Positions 1 through 11,660 of a stretch of DNA of 64,000 nt are shown here, in pieces. A model generated the notes under the pieces. It made no database searches and had not been told where the DNA came from. It saw only the letters and a program-made list of their open reading frames with translations. The position numbers and the translations under genes were made by a program. Source of the stretch: Acridotheres tristis. Lineage: Eukaryota; Chordata; Aves; Passeriformes; Sturnidae. The number at the start of each line of letters is the position of its first letter. Position 1 is the stretch's first letter. The stretch lies in the NCBI GenBank assembly GCA_037013685.1, contig CM072886.1, positions 60,752,933 to 60,816,932 of the forward strand, written 5' to 3'.

Positions 1-2040
1 GCAAATTCCTTTTGACCTCCTTCCCTCCAGGACTTTGAGCAGTGTCTGGGGAGAAAGTGGGATCTCATGTCACTTTATTCTCTTTTAATTACCAAAGAGC
101 ACACAGGTCTCTCCAGCTATGTATTAGGTGTCTTAAATATATCTGTTGGATCTCTGTACCTGAGAATAAAACAGTGTGAGTATGCAGGCAGCCTTTGGAT
201 TTTAGCCCATTTGCCTTTCTCCCCCATCCACCTTGTTCTGCCCGCTGACACCGAAACCCTTTGGAGTGACTCATCTACCACAAAGGCACCTTCTTTGTGG
301 CGCTGTGCCAAGCCACCAATCTCATATGGATACCTCCGACACGAGACAGCAGCCAAAAAGGATACAACTTTTACATACCTATTGGTAAGTCCCAAGACCA
401 GCCCACTTCTGCCTACAGACAGGAATTATGCCCATTAGCTTAATTTTCTGATAATATCTCAAAGTGATATTAAAATATCTATGCAATACATACCTTCTCC
501 TCTCCCACCTTCCTCCCCACTCAGCCCTAAGTAATCAATGGGTAAAAAAAAAAAAAATCACAATGCCACATAACAGGAAATCTCTGCTTAGTTAGATATA
601 TTAATAGCTCAACTCACTTTCTGATGTAATTGCTTTAATTGTTCCTGTCCCAACTGGTTTTCCAGGAGAAAAAAGGAAGGTTCATTTAAATATTAAGCAC
701 AGAAAACGTTGGGGTTTTTGTTACGGCTTTGCACACAGATGTGAAGCAGAGTGCTAAATATCAGCACTCTGCCTAGTTGAAGACTGTTGTGTTAGCAGGA
801 ATCCTCACCTATTCGTACAAACTAGCGTGTACCAGATGGCTCCATGGGAGTCAGGAGGCTTGAAATGGAGCAATCATTCAGTCTGCAGATGGAATATACA
901 GTACGTTCCCAGTTAAGTAAGGGGCTCATTTATTCAGATAGATTCTGCATATATGGAGCGTGTCTCAGAGGATAAGCCAGTTTCTATCTCCAGATTTGTA
1001 GCAAATTTCTAAGCTAGGTCCATCTTCCATACACTTCTGCTACTAGAGTCCAAAAAAACCGAAGCCCTCTTACTTAAAATGTGAAATTTTGCTCAAGCCG
1101 TGCTGAAGTATAACACTGAATGCGAAATCTACAATTTTTTTAAAAATCTTCTCAATCTGGAAAATAAAAGGTGCTCCAAATATTTTTTGGCATTCATTAT
1201 GCAAACATTTGGACAGAACCTATGAATTCAGTGTAGAACAACTACATATTTATATGGTTGTTATGATTATTTATCACCAAAAAATAAACCAATGACTCAA
1301 TGGCAATTAAGACCTGCAGCAGCAACACCCACTGTTGCCATGCAGAGTCCCAGCAGACAGTCAGCCATGCCTGTCTTTGACTTCTGCAGAAGCACAAAGG
1401 CAAGAAGATATGTGCCTAAGGGAAAGGGGCAAGAAGGATTCTGCCTCTTGAACAGACACCATTAGAAGTCCAAGCTAGAATTTCTGACATGGGACTGTTG
1501 TTATTTGTACAATAACATAAAACAGAAGATGTCCTGAACAGGATTAGGGTAGGACTTACTTGAACTATTTAAAGACATCACAAAGCAACCTTGGTCTCAA
1601 AGACAAAGATGAAACAAGAATTCCAGCCTCACATTTTCACTGGCCTACTGAAACTTTTCTAGGCAAATAACTGAAGAAAATTGTGAAAAAGTTTTTTCAC
1701 CTGTCAGGGAGAAAAATATTCTTTGTTTCATAGTGTAAGGCTTTGTAGAACCTATTCTGCAGGGAAAGGAGTATGAAAAGATATCTGGGTTTTAGTTTGT
1801 CTTAGCCAAAACGCATGAAAACACAACAAGTGCTCATGTTCCCCACAGAAGAGAAACACCTCCTCCTGTGTTTTGGCATCACAAGCCAAGTGATTAAAAA
1901 CATGCAAAGCCTTTCTCTCCATACAAAGTCTAAAAGTAGATCCTGAGAGCCTGGTCAAGCTTTGACCTAGATCCACACCCATCAATGCTGCTTTCCACAG
2001 TGGTCCTTCTGGGACACCAAGTTGCTTCAACACACACAGA
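1..2040. other. Non-coding unique DNA, no gene seen
   Basis: I see no gene or recognisable transposon here. The stretch is moderately AT-rich, most clearly at 1130-1310, and has an A14 run at 544-557 and a small hairpin at 746-772 (listed separately). Open frames at the left end (67-438 plus, 117-395 minus) overlap each other on both strands, have no recognisable domain and look like chance frames. A CTCF-like core (accagatggc) at 831-840 lacks the upstream C's and is weak. Confidence 0.65.
746..772. repeat. Short inverted repeat, 10-bp stem and 7-nt loop
   Basis: The arms GCAGAGTGCT (746-755) and AGCACTCTGC (763-772) are perfectly complementary around the loop AAATATC. Flanking bases pair only loosely: CACACAG upstream against CTGTTGTG downstream, with a large internal loop between. 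The stem is too short and the lower stem too broken to call a microRNA precursor. A 10-bp perfect stem with a small loop is expected about once by chance in a window this size. Confidence 0.6.
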
Positions 2041-2260
2041 TGTGATGGTTTAACACCAGCAGGAAATTAAACTCCAAATAAGTCATTCCCCTTCCCCCAC
2101 CTCTTCTGGTAACAAAGGGGAAAAAAGCAGAGACTATGGGTTGAGATAACATTTTATTGAAAGCAAAAAGCAATGGAATAAGATATGCCTGATAATACCA
2201 ACAGTATTAATACTAGAAGTATACAAAGGGGGAAGTGTTTTACCCACAAAAAGGTATTCA
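2041..2260 (+). mobile_element. Decayed LTR fragment, avian ERV type
   Basis: The segment begins TGTGATGGTTTAACACCAGC, the TG-starting edge I associate with a common avian endogenous-retrovirus LTR. At 2138-2149 it carries the block gggttgagataa, followed by an AT-rich stretch and gcaaaaagcaa, in the order expected of that LTR. The middle is diverged and I could not find the CA-ending right edge, so the right boundary is a guess and the element is probably a truncated solo LTR. No gag, pol or env remnant is visible next to it. The family match is from memory of the repeat, not from a search. The alternative is a chance resemblance of the first 14 bases plus one block. Confidence 0.45.
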
Positions 2261-5200
2261 CCATGGAGAACAAAAACACACAGGGGCTGACCCAAACACC
2301 CTCCCACTGCAGAGGGGAAGGCAAACGTGGCACACTTCCAATGGGATGCCCAGCTTTTCCTCCCAAAACCAAGGTCCCTGGTGATGATGTGGATAGCTTA
2401 GAGCAAGAAGCTTGCCACGCCCACACCTTAGCTCTGCCCCTTCTCTGCAACCAGGACAACCATCCTCTTTTCTGATTCCTGGAAGCACCAGCACCTCCTG
2501 GCATGAGAGTTCCCAACAATTTTTGGCAGCCTTCACAGAGGCAAAGGGATGTCTTCCAGGCTTTGTTGGTTCTGCCCTCTCCATACACCATGCTGCAGCT
2601 GCCTACAGGGGAACCTCTCACTTGATCCTTTTTTTTGGCTCCCGGTACCTGACGCAGGCAAGGTAGCATGTGATAATGGTATAGTTTATAAATGTGAACA
2701 TCACAGGGTAAGTATTGATTTATAATGACAAGCTGGAGGAGCAGGAAGAGGGAATTGTTAAGGGACTACCTCCTATCACTTTCCAAGGATGGGAGGAACT
2801 CAATTATACCCAGCAGCCTCACCTAATGTAATTGTATTCACTGGCTGTTTGCCTTTGAAGTGCCTCTCCTGCAGTATGTCTTGGCAGTGTATTCTGCCAC
2901 ATCAAAAAGGAAAAAGTTTTACTACCTGTGCTTTTGGAGGGCTCATTAAAAACACACCAAGTAGAGAGATGGAGCAGAAAATTGTTATCAAATCCTCTGG
3001 GGTTTTTTGTTTTGTGTTGTTTTTCTTCTCAGATCACACAGAAGCCCATGCACTTTGTGGACTCTGCTACAGAAACGTTGGTCGCACAGAATGTTGTTAA
3101 TTCATCACAGCTTTGTTAGGCTACTTGTCTTCATTTGCCATGAACACAAACAAATTCTACAGACACACCATATCAAATCTGTTCTCCTGAAAAGGCACAT
3201 TCACTGGTGAAACAAAGAGAAACGTAATGGCAATTAATAAACTAACATTTACTGCACTAATTAGCATCTCCTAGAGGGCTTGATTATGTGTTTACACCAG
3301 TTAGATACAGCTCAGTATGAGAAAATACCCACATTTCATACATCAAAAGACATTTCTTTCATATTTCCTCTTCCATTCTTATAGTAGTGAAGTGTGAAGA
3401 CAAGAGCATGAAGGAAGGTAGAATAATTCATTACCTTGTCTGCTACTGATTTGTACATTCAACATTTTTTGGAATAAACACAAAGTCATAAATTAGCTTG
3501 TAGCAAAACAGAATTAATTGAATGTCTTAGTAGGATCATCAAACCAAGGTTTAAAGTCAATTTATCTGCCTAGGATATTGCTAATGTAGCTTCAGCTCAT
3601 TAGGGTGAGAGCTGATGCTGTGGATGGGACACACAGGCTCATGAAAACACACACCAACCCATGTCTTCCCTGTGTAGGGACAAAAAAACAGCTCATATAT
3701 GTCATGTACAAACACATGTATATGCATGTACATGTATTTACATTCACAGAGAAAAAAAGTGAGCCATAAAATAAGTACTCTCAAGAAAGGGATTTTATAT
3801 GAAGGATTTTAAATGGCTCCTGAAGACATCTAGTTATATTATAGACCTAGATTGTCTCAGCTTCCACTGGATCCTTGTAGCACTGTGTTATTTCCTCAGC
3901 TCATGAACAACATAGATGCCACAATGGATACCAAGAGACAGTGTGGTTACATCAGCCCCTCCACTTCCACCTAAGAGGTAATATTGCAAGGCTGGAAACA
4001 GATGCAGGACAATTAGGACACAGAAGTCAGCACTGTGGGTTTGGGACACATTTTGGGAACAAATACCATAATAATCTCTGTGGATACCTCTCTACAGCCA
4101 GAATGTTTCCTGTCAGGAGGGCTTTGGCCAATAAATGCTCCAGCTAAGCAAGGCAGACGGAGCGCAGCAGGAGTGGCCTGACATGGAGTGTGCTATCGGC
4201 TCCACCAGGCTGCTCCTATAGGCAGCAAGTTGGAAGGTTTTCCTGAGCTGGTGTCACAGAGAGGCAGGATTTAACAAGCACCTCAAATGCAGATCAGGCT
4301 TGAACCTTCTCCTTCAACACTCTATGTTCACAGATATGTTCTCCAGCAAGAGCAAAAGATTTTCATGGGACTGGTGAAAAAAAAACCCCAAACCATCAGG
4401 GCTCAAAAGCAGCTCCCAGTTGTACCAGGCTAAAGGAAAACCCCAAGCTGACAAAAACAAAGTACAACGATCGTGTGTCATTAAGGGGAAGGATCACAAG
4501 CATTGCAATTCAAACAAATTCTGGGGAAGGAAAAGGCAACGCAGCACAGCACTTCAGCACAGCTTCAGATGAAGTTCGTGATGGTTGCACAGGCTGATGC
4601 CAAAGGCCAAACGCAACACCTGGCACATGAACAAAGTCAGTGCACTGAGACAAGCAGTCAGGATATAAATGGCATTTCAAATCTACAAACCAGTGACACA
4701 CAACTTGCCAGCTGTGAGCATCTCGCTTCTGTCACTACATACGCACCTCATGCTCTTATTCCTCTTTACTGTTTGCATCTTGGGAGGACTTACAGTCTCA
4801 GCCAGCTGTGCTGAGAGCCACATAAGTGTGTGATGGCAGAGTTTGTACCTCACAATCTAGTAAAAGGAGGAAAGTAGTTGCATCAATGATAAGACATTAA
4901 ATGATGAGACCTCTCATAAAGGGTCTTAAGCAACAGGCTACTGAAGTCACATCTTTAACACTCTCTTAAGCACAGCAACACATTACTGCTTACACACTTA
5001 AAGATTCAGACAGCAGAATGCTACATGCAGCAATCTCCAAAAGCACCCATGTTCAAATCCTCCTGAATTAGGTACTCAGAAGTTTTTGATAATGCCAGTA
5101 GGTGCCTTCATATGAATGGTTTGCTGAGCGAACTTACTTTAAGAACTTCAGGGTGTGGGAGACACTTCAATCAAACCTTTAATTCTTTAGTTTAAGCAGA

Positions 5201-8164
5201 CCCTTAATGGCAGCTTTAGTCACAGTCTATAGATAGAACACTTCTTCATTTACCAGCAGCCCCTGAGAGGTGTTACCAGTAGCCTTACCTTTCTTGAGAG
5301 GCAAAGCAGTCGCCTTAGAAATCTTCCATCTTGCCACCGGTTTGGTTCAACAAGCTGGCCCTGACACAGACTGTAAGTCTGGTGAGCCTGCCACATCATA
5401 AATATGGGGGCAAGCACCTCACCTGCACACCCAAGCCATAAGATCGAGTTCCGTGTGTGGGTATGAGCAAGCTGTCCTAGGCTCAGTCTCCATTAGGCAA
5501 AAGCAATGCCTGTAGGTGGTTTAAAATACATAACAAAGGCTGCTGGTGCTCAGGTGACTCCAGGACATTCAGGCCTGACTTTTTCCAGGCTGCCAGTTTT
5601 CCACAAAACTGGATCAGTTGCTGCTTTTAGATTCAGGGGGACAGTCATGCTAGGATTATCCTTTTTGCATCTCAGGCTGTCCAGAAACTGTGACTGCTGC
5701 TACTGCAGTTGAGATTTTTGCCACTTTGAAATCATTGAAATTTCTGTCCTAAGTTTCAAAGATTTCCAAGTACAGCAAGCTAGCTCTATGAGCATATGGA
5801 TGCATAAAATGGATGCAAAACCATTTCTGCTCTTTCTTCTTTTTGATCACTTCTCTATTATCCTACTGTCCTTCCTTCCCCATTTACTGATCTATTTGCT
5901 AGAGGCAACACAGCAGCATCTTAAATGGGATATATCCAGCTGGGACAGGGAATATAGCTGGCAGCACCATTGCCTTCTTCCAATGGCCCCAGCTTTCTGT
6001 TGTCTTCTCCCTTGCCAGACGTCTGTCCTTCTGTAAGCATGGCTGGCTACAGTCCATCTGATAAGAAGACAATGTCTTACAGCTCAAGCTCAAAATAGAG
6101 TCTTTGATGTAGCCCCTCATACTTGCCAAACACCCCAGCACTAGACTAAGGAAAAGGCAGGGCTAAATTTTGTATACAACTGTATAATACAGGACTGATA
6201 AATACATTTTTCCAAATATTCAACCAGCATCAAACCCAGCGCCACTAGTTGTAATGGACCAATGCCATTTCACATCAGTCCTCCTAAACAGGAGCAAGCT
6301 GCTCGCAGCATGTTTAGCTGTAGATACATCAGAACTTCTAAAAAAATTCTTTATGAAAAGACCTGTTTTCCTAGTACCTTAATCATCTCTCTTTTGGGCA
6401 AAATTCCACTTCCATTTTATGGAGGTGATTTAGGACTAAGAAGTCTAGAAAGAGTCAGCAATAAAGTAAAATCAGGACTGCCCATAAACTGTGTTGTTCA
6501 GACTCCAAGCTCTCCCATATTATATAGATTTCTGATGTGCATCTGTCTGTCTTATAGAATAGTATTTGCATTTCTAGTTTCCCATTCTTTGCACACAAGT
6601 TACTGCCTTCCTCTCCCAGCGAGCAGGCATTTACCTTTCTTCTATGTCTTCCTCCTCTACAGAGGAAACTGTCCTTCTGGCCCATGGGGAATGGCAGTGC
6701 ATAGGTTCTGCACACTTTTTCAGCAGCTAATTTTTCAGCTACTTGCAAGAATTTCAAAACATGCCTCCTTGAAGAAAAGCAACCTGTTAGTTTTCTTGTA
6801 GTAGAAATGACCCTGCTTTAGTTAATAAAAAGATTGTTTATTTTTGGTGAATTTACATTTGTTGGCAGTTTGAATGTCACTCCAGCTCTACTGCTTCCCT
6901 GTCCCTCCCTTTCATGTGATCTGAAAGCAACTTTGGTTTGTTTCTCACTCACAGCAAAGCAGAGCTGCAATAACAGCAAATGGTCCTTGGAAATCACAGT
7001 CACATTAGGCTTCTGTTCAAATAGCTTTTAGGGCTGCGATAATAGGAGGCATTCCTAATAACTGGTGACTCAGTGAGACCCTGCACAGAAGGCCTCCAAA
7101 TGACAGTACACAATTTAGAATTTAATCTAGAAACAGTGGCGGTGATGAGATTCCAGCTGGGGACCTTCTGGTCTGGAGGCCAGCACTGTACCAAACAGTC
7201 TACAGCAACTTCTTTATCCGACCAGAAAGGGGACGAGTCTCTTCCCCTGAACTTCACTACAACTTTCAGGCTGGTGTTTGACCCATGAAGCAGAGAGGGC
7301 CTTCACTGCTGCCTTGGCTCCAGAGGCTCATAACCTTGAAGCATGGCATATTAAACTACTAATATGTGGACAGCATCCAGTCATGCAGCATTAATACTAA
7401 AGTTAGTTCCCGAACACTGAATTTCAGTACACTTCGGTTCACAGGCCACCTGTATTGTGCTTTTGGACTGCCATTGGCCTGCTATAAATCTAGACTAGAT
7501 GCTCGCCCAGAGAGAGCAAAGACAGAGTTGTCTCCATGCTCTCATTTCCACCCAGCACACTACTTATGTCAAATCAGACAATGGTGGCATGGCCTGTGCT
7601 TAGCAATCCAGCAAATGTAAAGAAAATGTGTTGGTTTTTTTTTAGAGGAGAAAGCCATGACCCTGGTGGCAGAAGAATTATATTTTGTTTCTTAAAACAG
7701 AGCCTTTGAACACTTAGTCTTTGCCTTTGTGCTGTGCAGAGAGGGGAGTATGGCACAGATTTGTCTTTCCAAGAAGAGCCCTGAGTGGGCATTGGAAAAC
7801 AGACAAACATAGTGCTTGGGAAGAGAGGGGATGGATGAGGGCCTTTTGGGTACATACACATGCCTCCTACCCTCCAACTTAAAGTTCCTCTGATGTGCCC
7901 TGGTAGCACCCAGTGTGAACAACAGGAAATCTCTCACACACAGTAGAGAAAGGAAAACTCCACTTCAGGAAAGCAAGTTGAAAGGAGAAATAATTGCACT
8001 CAGAGAACTGGGTCCCACTTAGTGAAAAAAAGTATTGTGGACAATAAACTTCAAAAAGCCAGGACAGCATTTACTGACTAGTGGGCAGACAAAACAAATA
8101 CCAGTACTTCGAATTTATTTTTTTTTTCACTATCAGGGGTCTTCCAATGGGGTTCAATGTTTGC
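2261..8164. other. Non-coding unique DNA, no gene seen
   Basis: No exon, RNA gene or clear transposon is recognised. A T/G-alternating patch (acatgtatatgcatgtacatgt) lies near 3715-3737. Overlapping frames on both strands around 2154-2669 lie partly on the LTR fragment. The 179-codon frame at 6262-6801 has no domain I know. The region 2430-2650 is C/T-rich and open in several frames, which explains the run of overlapping open frames there. Confidence 0.65.
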
Positions 8165-8545
8165 TAACATAGAGTAATTTGAGTTATCCACAGATAGTTC
8201 AAAAATACAAAGAGTTCATTGCCCAGATATCTCTATTTAAAATAGCTTTGCTTTTGTTCATCAGTGTAAGGCACATGGCTGAGAAATGGCAAGGTGCCAA
8301 AATGAAACTGCTCCTAATTTTCAGAGGAGGCCATCGGCTAATTACACAGACTGCAGGTGTGAAGAGAGAAGCTCAAAGTAATCAATAGTAGTAATTAATC
8401 TGCTAGACTGGAGCTAAAGAGCTAACAGCTGGACATCAGAAATGGACACATGCAACAAGATCAGCAATAATTACCTCTTTAAATATTGAATTTCCATAGC
8501 AACAATTAAGCATATAAATAAAGGCTTGAAATCAAGGCTCCGAGG
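8165..8545. promoter_or_regulatory. Candidate distal enhancer, homeodomain motif cluster
   Basis: This is an inference from motif content. The segment holds CTAATTAC at 8338-8345, TAATTAAT at 8392-8399, an AATAATTACC stretch near 8466-8475, and a CAGGTG E-box at 8354-8359. It lies in AT-rich, low-repeat DNA with no transposon similarity. Clusters of TAATTA-type sites are common in developmental vertebrate enhancers. They also occur by chance in AT-rich DNA, so confidence stays low without a conservation track. The boundaries are approximate. Confidence 0.3.
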
Positions 8546-11500
8546 CATGATGCTGAATTGCAAACACAACATTCTCCAAATCAACCCTTTTAATAAAACA
8601 GTAACAATATGCTTGGGCTGGGTCGACTGGTCTCTGGTGCTAGCAGAAACTCAGCTTCTGCTGCCTCCAGATTTTTTGGCTCTTCCTCCTTGGCTGCTTC
8701 CAAACCCTCAGGTTCTGCTGTAACTTCTCTTCATCCAACTAGCATCTAAAGAGACCTATGCAACACATGCCTGCTACTCACCCTCTCTCTTCTAAGGCTG
8801 TCCATGTAATAGCTTTGTTTTTTCCACTCTCTGGAGATGGCTTCCCTTCAGAATTCTCTGCTGAGGCATCATTTACATCAGGTGCCATCTTGCCTGGGCA
8901 GCATCAAAGCCCTAGCTAGTAGGTGACCTCTACTGCAGCTTTTGCTGGGCTGTCTCAGATGGATCAAGGGCCAGAGGAACAGCTCTGCTGTTCATTACAT
9001 TCTCAGCTGGCTGAGATGGTTTCCATGGATCCTGTTCTCTGCAGAGTGCACCTAACCAGGCAGCAACCACAGACCATGTCACTGCAGTTCAGATGAATTT
9101 TAGCATTTAAAGCAGAGGAGGCCAATCTGCCTCCAGCTCCATCCTGCTCATAGCTTTACTGCAGGGATGAGTTGCCTTCTCCTTCACAAGAGCTAAATAG
9201 TTAAATTTCCAACATATTTGACAGGCCACATAATAATTCACACTCCAGTAATAAGAAAGAAAAAAATTAAAATCCACTTGGCACCTATGAACAGAGGCTA
9301 TATTGAAACACTGTCAGGGGCATTATCCTCCCTACAACTGCTTTAGCACAAGAAAAACTAAATCACACCTATAGAAATCCAATAGAAAAAAGAAATCCTA
9401 AATTACATACTTCAGTTTGATCCCCACAGTCCCAGAATCAAACTTGGAGCTACATGAAAATTTGCGGATCTGTTTTTACAATTTTTAAATTTTCTGCATT
9501 TTAAATATTCCTTTCTCCTATCATTTATCACTTCATTAATCCTGATTTCCAGGATTTTTTTTTATTTTCCTTAAAAGAGCTAGAAGAAAGGGACACATTT
9601 CTATAAGCAAATACTGCCTTCAGTTAGATAACTCAGCTGAGGAACAGAAATGCCTTGAACTTTTCATTGCTTTCAGCAAAACGTTATAAAGGTCCACAAT
9701 AAGTACTCTTAGGGTAGGATAGGGACCTATATTTTTGCCTCAGAAGGCAGTGGCATTTCATAATTACCCTCATGTATTGATTCTCCCAACTATGTCAGCA
9801 ATATTTCTTAATCTCCATGGTCTGTAAATATTTCTGCACACTGTATTTCAAACTCTTCTGTAGTACAGATTTGTGATGCGCTTGTCATGCTATGATGTTT
9901 TACCAGTGTAGTGCTTTTCCAGCTTTGGTACTGACTGTGTTTTCTGCCTTTCTAACAAGTGTGCAGCAGTTCAATTCTCTGTGAACAACCATTCAGGTTG
10001 CCTGTTTCACATCTAAGTTGAGTTTGCTTTAAAAATTATGTGCTCGGCCGGGTGACACATTTGACTTTGTAGCAAATGTATACAAACTCTTAGCTCAACC
10101 CAGCCACTAGCCCAAAACCAGGTCTGTATTAAGGTCCTTCCCTACCACTGCACAACATCAGAGCTCACAAAATCAGGCACTCATGTTTCCCAGCTGTTGG
10201 AGGATTCCAAAAACAGTACTTGACCCCAGTCCATCCTCAGAGCCTTTTTGCCAGTGACTGTTCTTGTACCACCACATCAGTAGCCCCTTCACATAGGCAA
10301 ACAAAATTGGAAAAAGCTTGTGAAACATGTTTTCTCCTTCCATCATTGGGATGTATCAGGAATCTCTGTGTGTGACCAGAGGAAACAGGGAAGCAGAGAA
10401 AGAGGGATCCTGTCATCTCAAGACACAAACAAAATAACCAGTAGCTATTCACTCTGCCCAACTTCAGGCAGTAAATTTAGGTGCCAGCACTGAAGAAAAG
10501 TCATCCTAAGCTGCCCATGTATTGAGAGAGGAAGTTACCCCTCTGAATTTGTGCTCAGAGGATATTAAATTCTTGTTTGCTGTCTTCTACCTGGTGCACT
10601 AAGCCTCCTAAAATGCATGTTACGCATGATTCAGAGGTTAATGTGTTCTAAGTCATAGTTGGCATATGCTTAAAGGTGAAGTTCAACTGTGTTTTGATAG
10701 AGCAGCAATTATTAAAATACAGTGTACAAAAAGGATTGTTTTTAATACAAGTACAGCTGGAAAACAAACTAGGGATGGGAAAGGGATTCTTCCGTTTCTT
10801 TTCCATATAACTGTCATTGGGGGAAGAAACCACAATAAGCTGTCAGGTCAGTGTCAGTTCATCAGAAAAAATGCCAGGGCTGCCTTCCCAGGATATTTTG
10901 AGAGCATTCACACTGGAAATACACAAGAATAAGAAGTCTCATGACATTTCTGCCAATTCATGTCTGGATTGCATTATCATTTGAGGAGAGACTGAGTCCC
11001 TCCCAGAACAGGGAGTCATTTCCATGAAGAGCTGTGAAATGGAGCCAAGACTTAGAGCACATCGAGGGGGAAAGTGAGTGCAGCCTCGGGCTCCTCGATT
11101 GCCCTGCAGCAAGTGGGGCAGCCCCTCCAGGTCCTGCTGCTGGCAGCTGGGGGCAAAGCCAGGAGTCTATTTTCAACGCTGAGATAGGAGCTTAAATTTT
11201 TAAGAGACTTCTCTCAAAACCAGAAAAATTTGGCCTCTCCTAGTTTACATCTCCCTGTGATGGGCATTTATTCAGTCTTACCAAAAAGACTGTCTCTTTC
11301 AAAAGAAAAGCTCTCCCACAGGGAAATTACCAGAAGAAAAGATTTCATCTTTGCTGCTTTAGCACGTGGGAGGAGTTTCTTGACCAGAGCAAGAGCTTGA
11401 AGACATTGACCTTGCTGGGCAAATGATAACCTCTGAAAATACCTCTTCAGCACTATGAAAGAGTTTACAAATTTCCCATCCAAGACAAGCTTGCTCACTA

Positions 11501-11550
11501 CTTTGCAGAATCAAATTGACTTGAGTCATGTATATATTGATCATGTGCAG
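8546..11550. other. Non-coding unique DNA, no gene seen
   Basis: Nothing coding or repetitive is recognised. Several poly-pyrimidine and AT-rich patches occur (for example 9480-9600). An isolated double CpG at about 10044-10051 (ctcggccggg) stands out from otherwise CpG-poor sequence but is too short to call an island. Confidence 0.65.
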
Positions 11551-11559
11551 GTGTATATA

Positions 11560-11602
<43 letters not shown>

Positions 11603-11660
11603 GTATACATATATATACATATGTGTGTGTGTGTGTGTGTGTGTGTGTACATGTGTGCAT
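11551..11660. repeat. Compound (TG)n(AT)n(AC)n(TG)n microsatellite
   Basis: Every base from 11551 to 11660 alternates purine and pyrimidine without a break. In order it contains (GT)5 at 11561-11570, (AT)10 at 11571-11590, (AC)5 at 11591-11600, a mixed AT/GTAC stretch to 11620, and 13.5 units of TG at 11622-11648. The part 11561-11600 is a perfect 40-bp palindrome, because GT and AC arms flank a self-complementary AT core. Such tracts are length-polymorphic, and they can extrude cruciforms or adopt Z-DNA under supercoiling. Open frames across it on both strands (runs of Y-I-Y-I, H-T-H-T and C-V-C-V) are translation artefacts. Confidence 0.97.

Noticed and set aside
746..772. MicroRNA precursor
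   Set aside because: Only 10 bp of perfect stem with a broken lower stem; no known mature microRNA sequence is recognised.
2154..2669. 171-codon open frame, minus strand
   Set aside because: Overlaps the LTR fragment and a C/T-rich patch open in at least four frames on both strands; no domain seen.
5051..5060. tRNA B-box-like word GTTCAAATCC
   Set aside because: No matching A box upstream and no cloverleaf pairing, so not a tRNA gene or a clear tRNA-derived SINE.
6262..6801. 179-codon open frame, plus strand
   Set aside because: No recognisable domain, mixed hydrophobic and basic composition without pattern, opposite-strand frame overlaps it, no start or splice context to support it.
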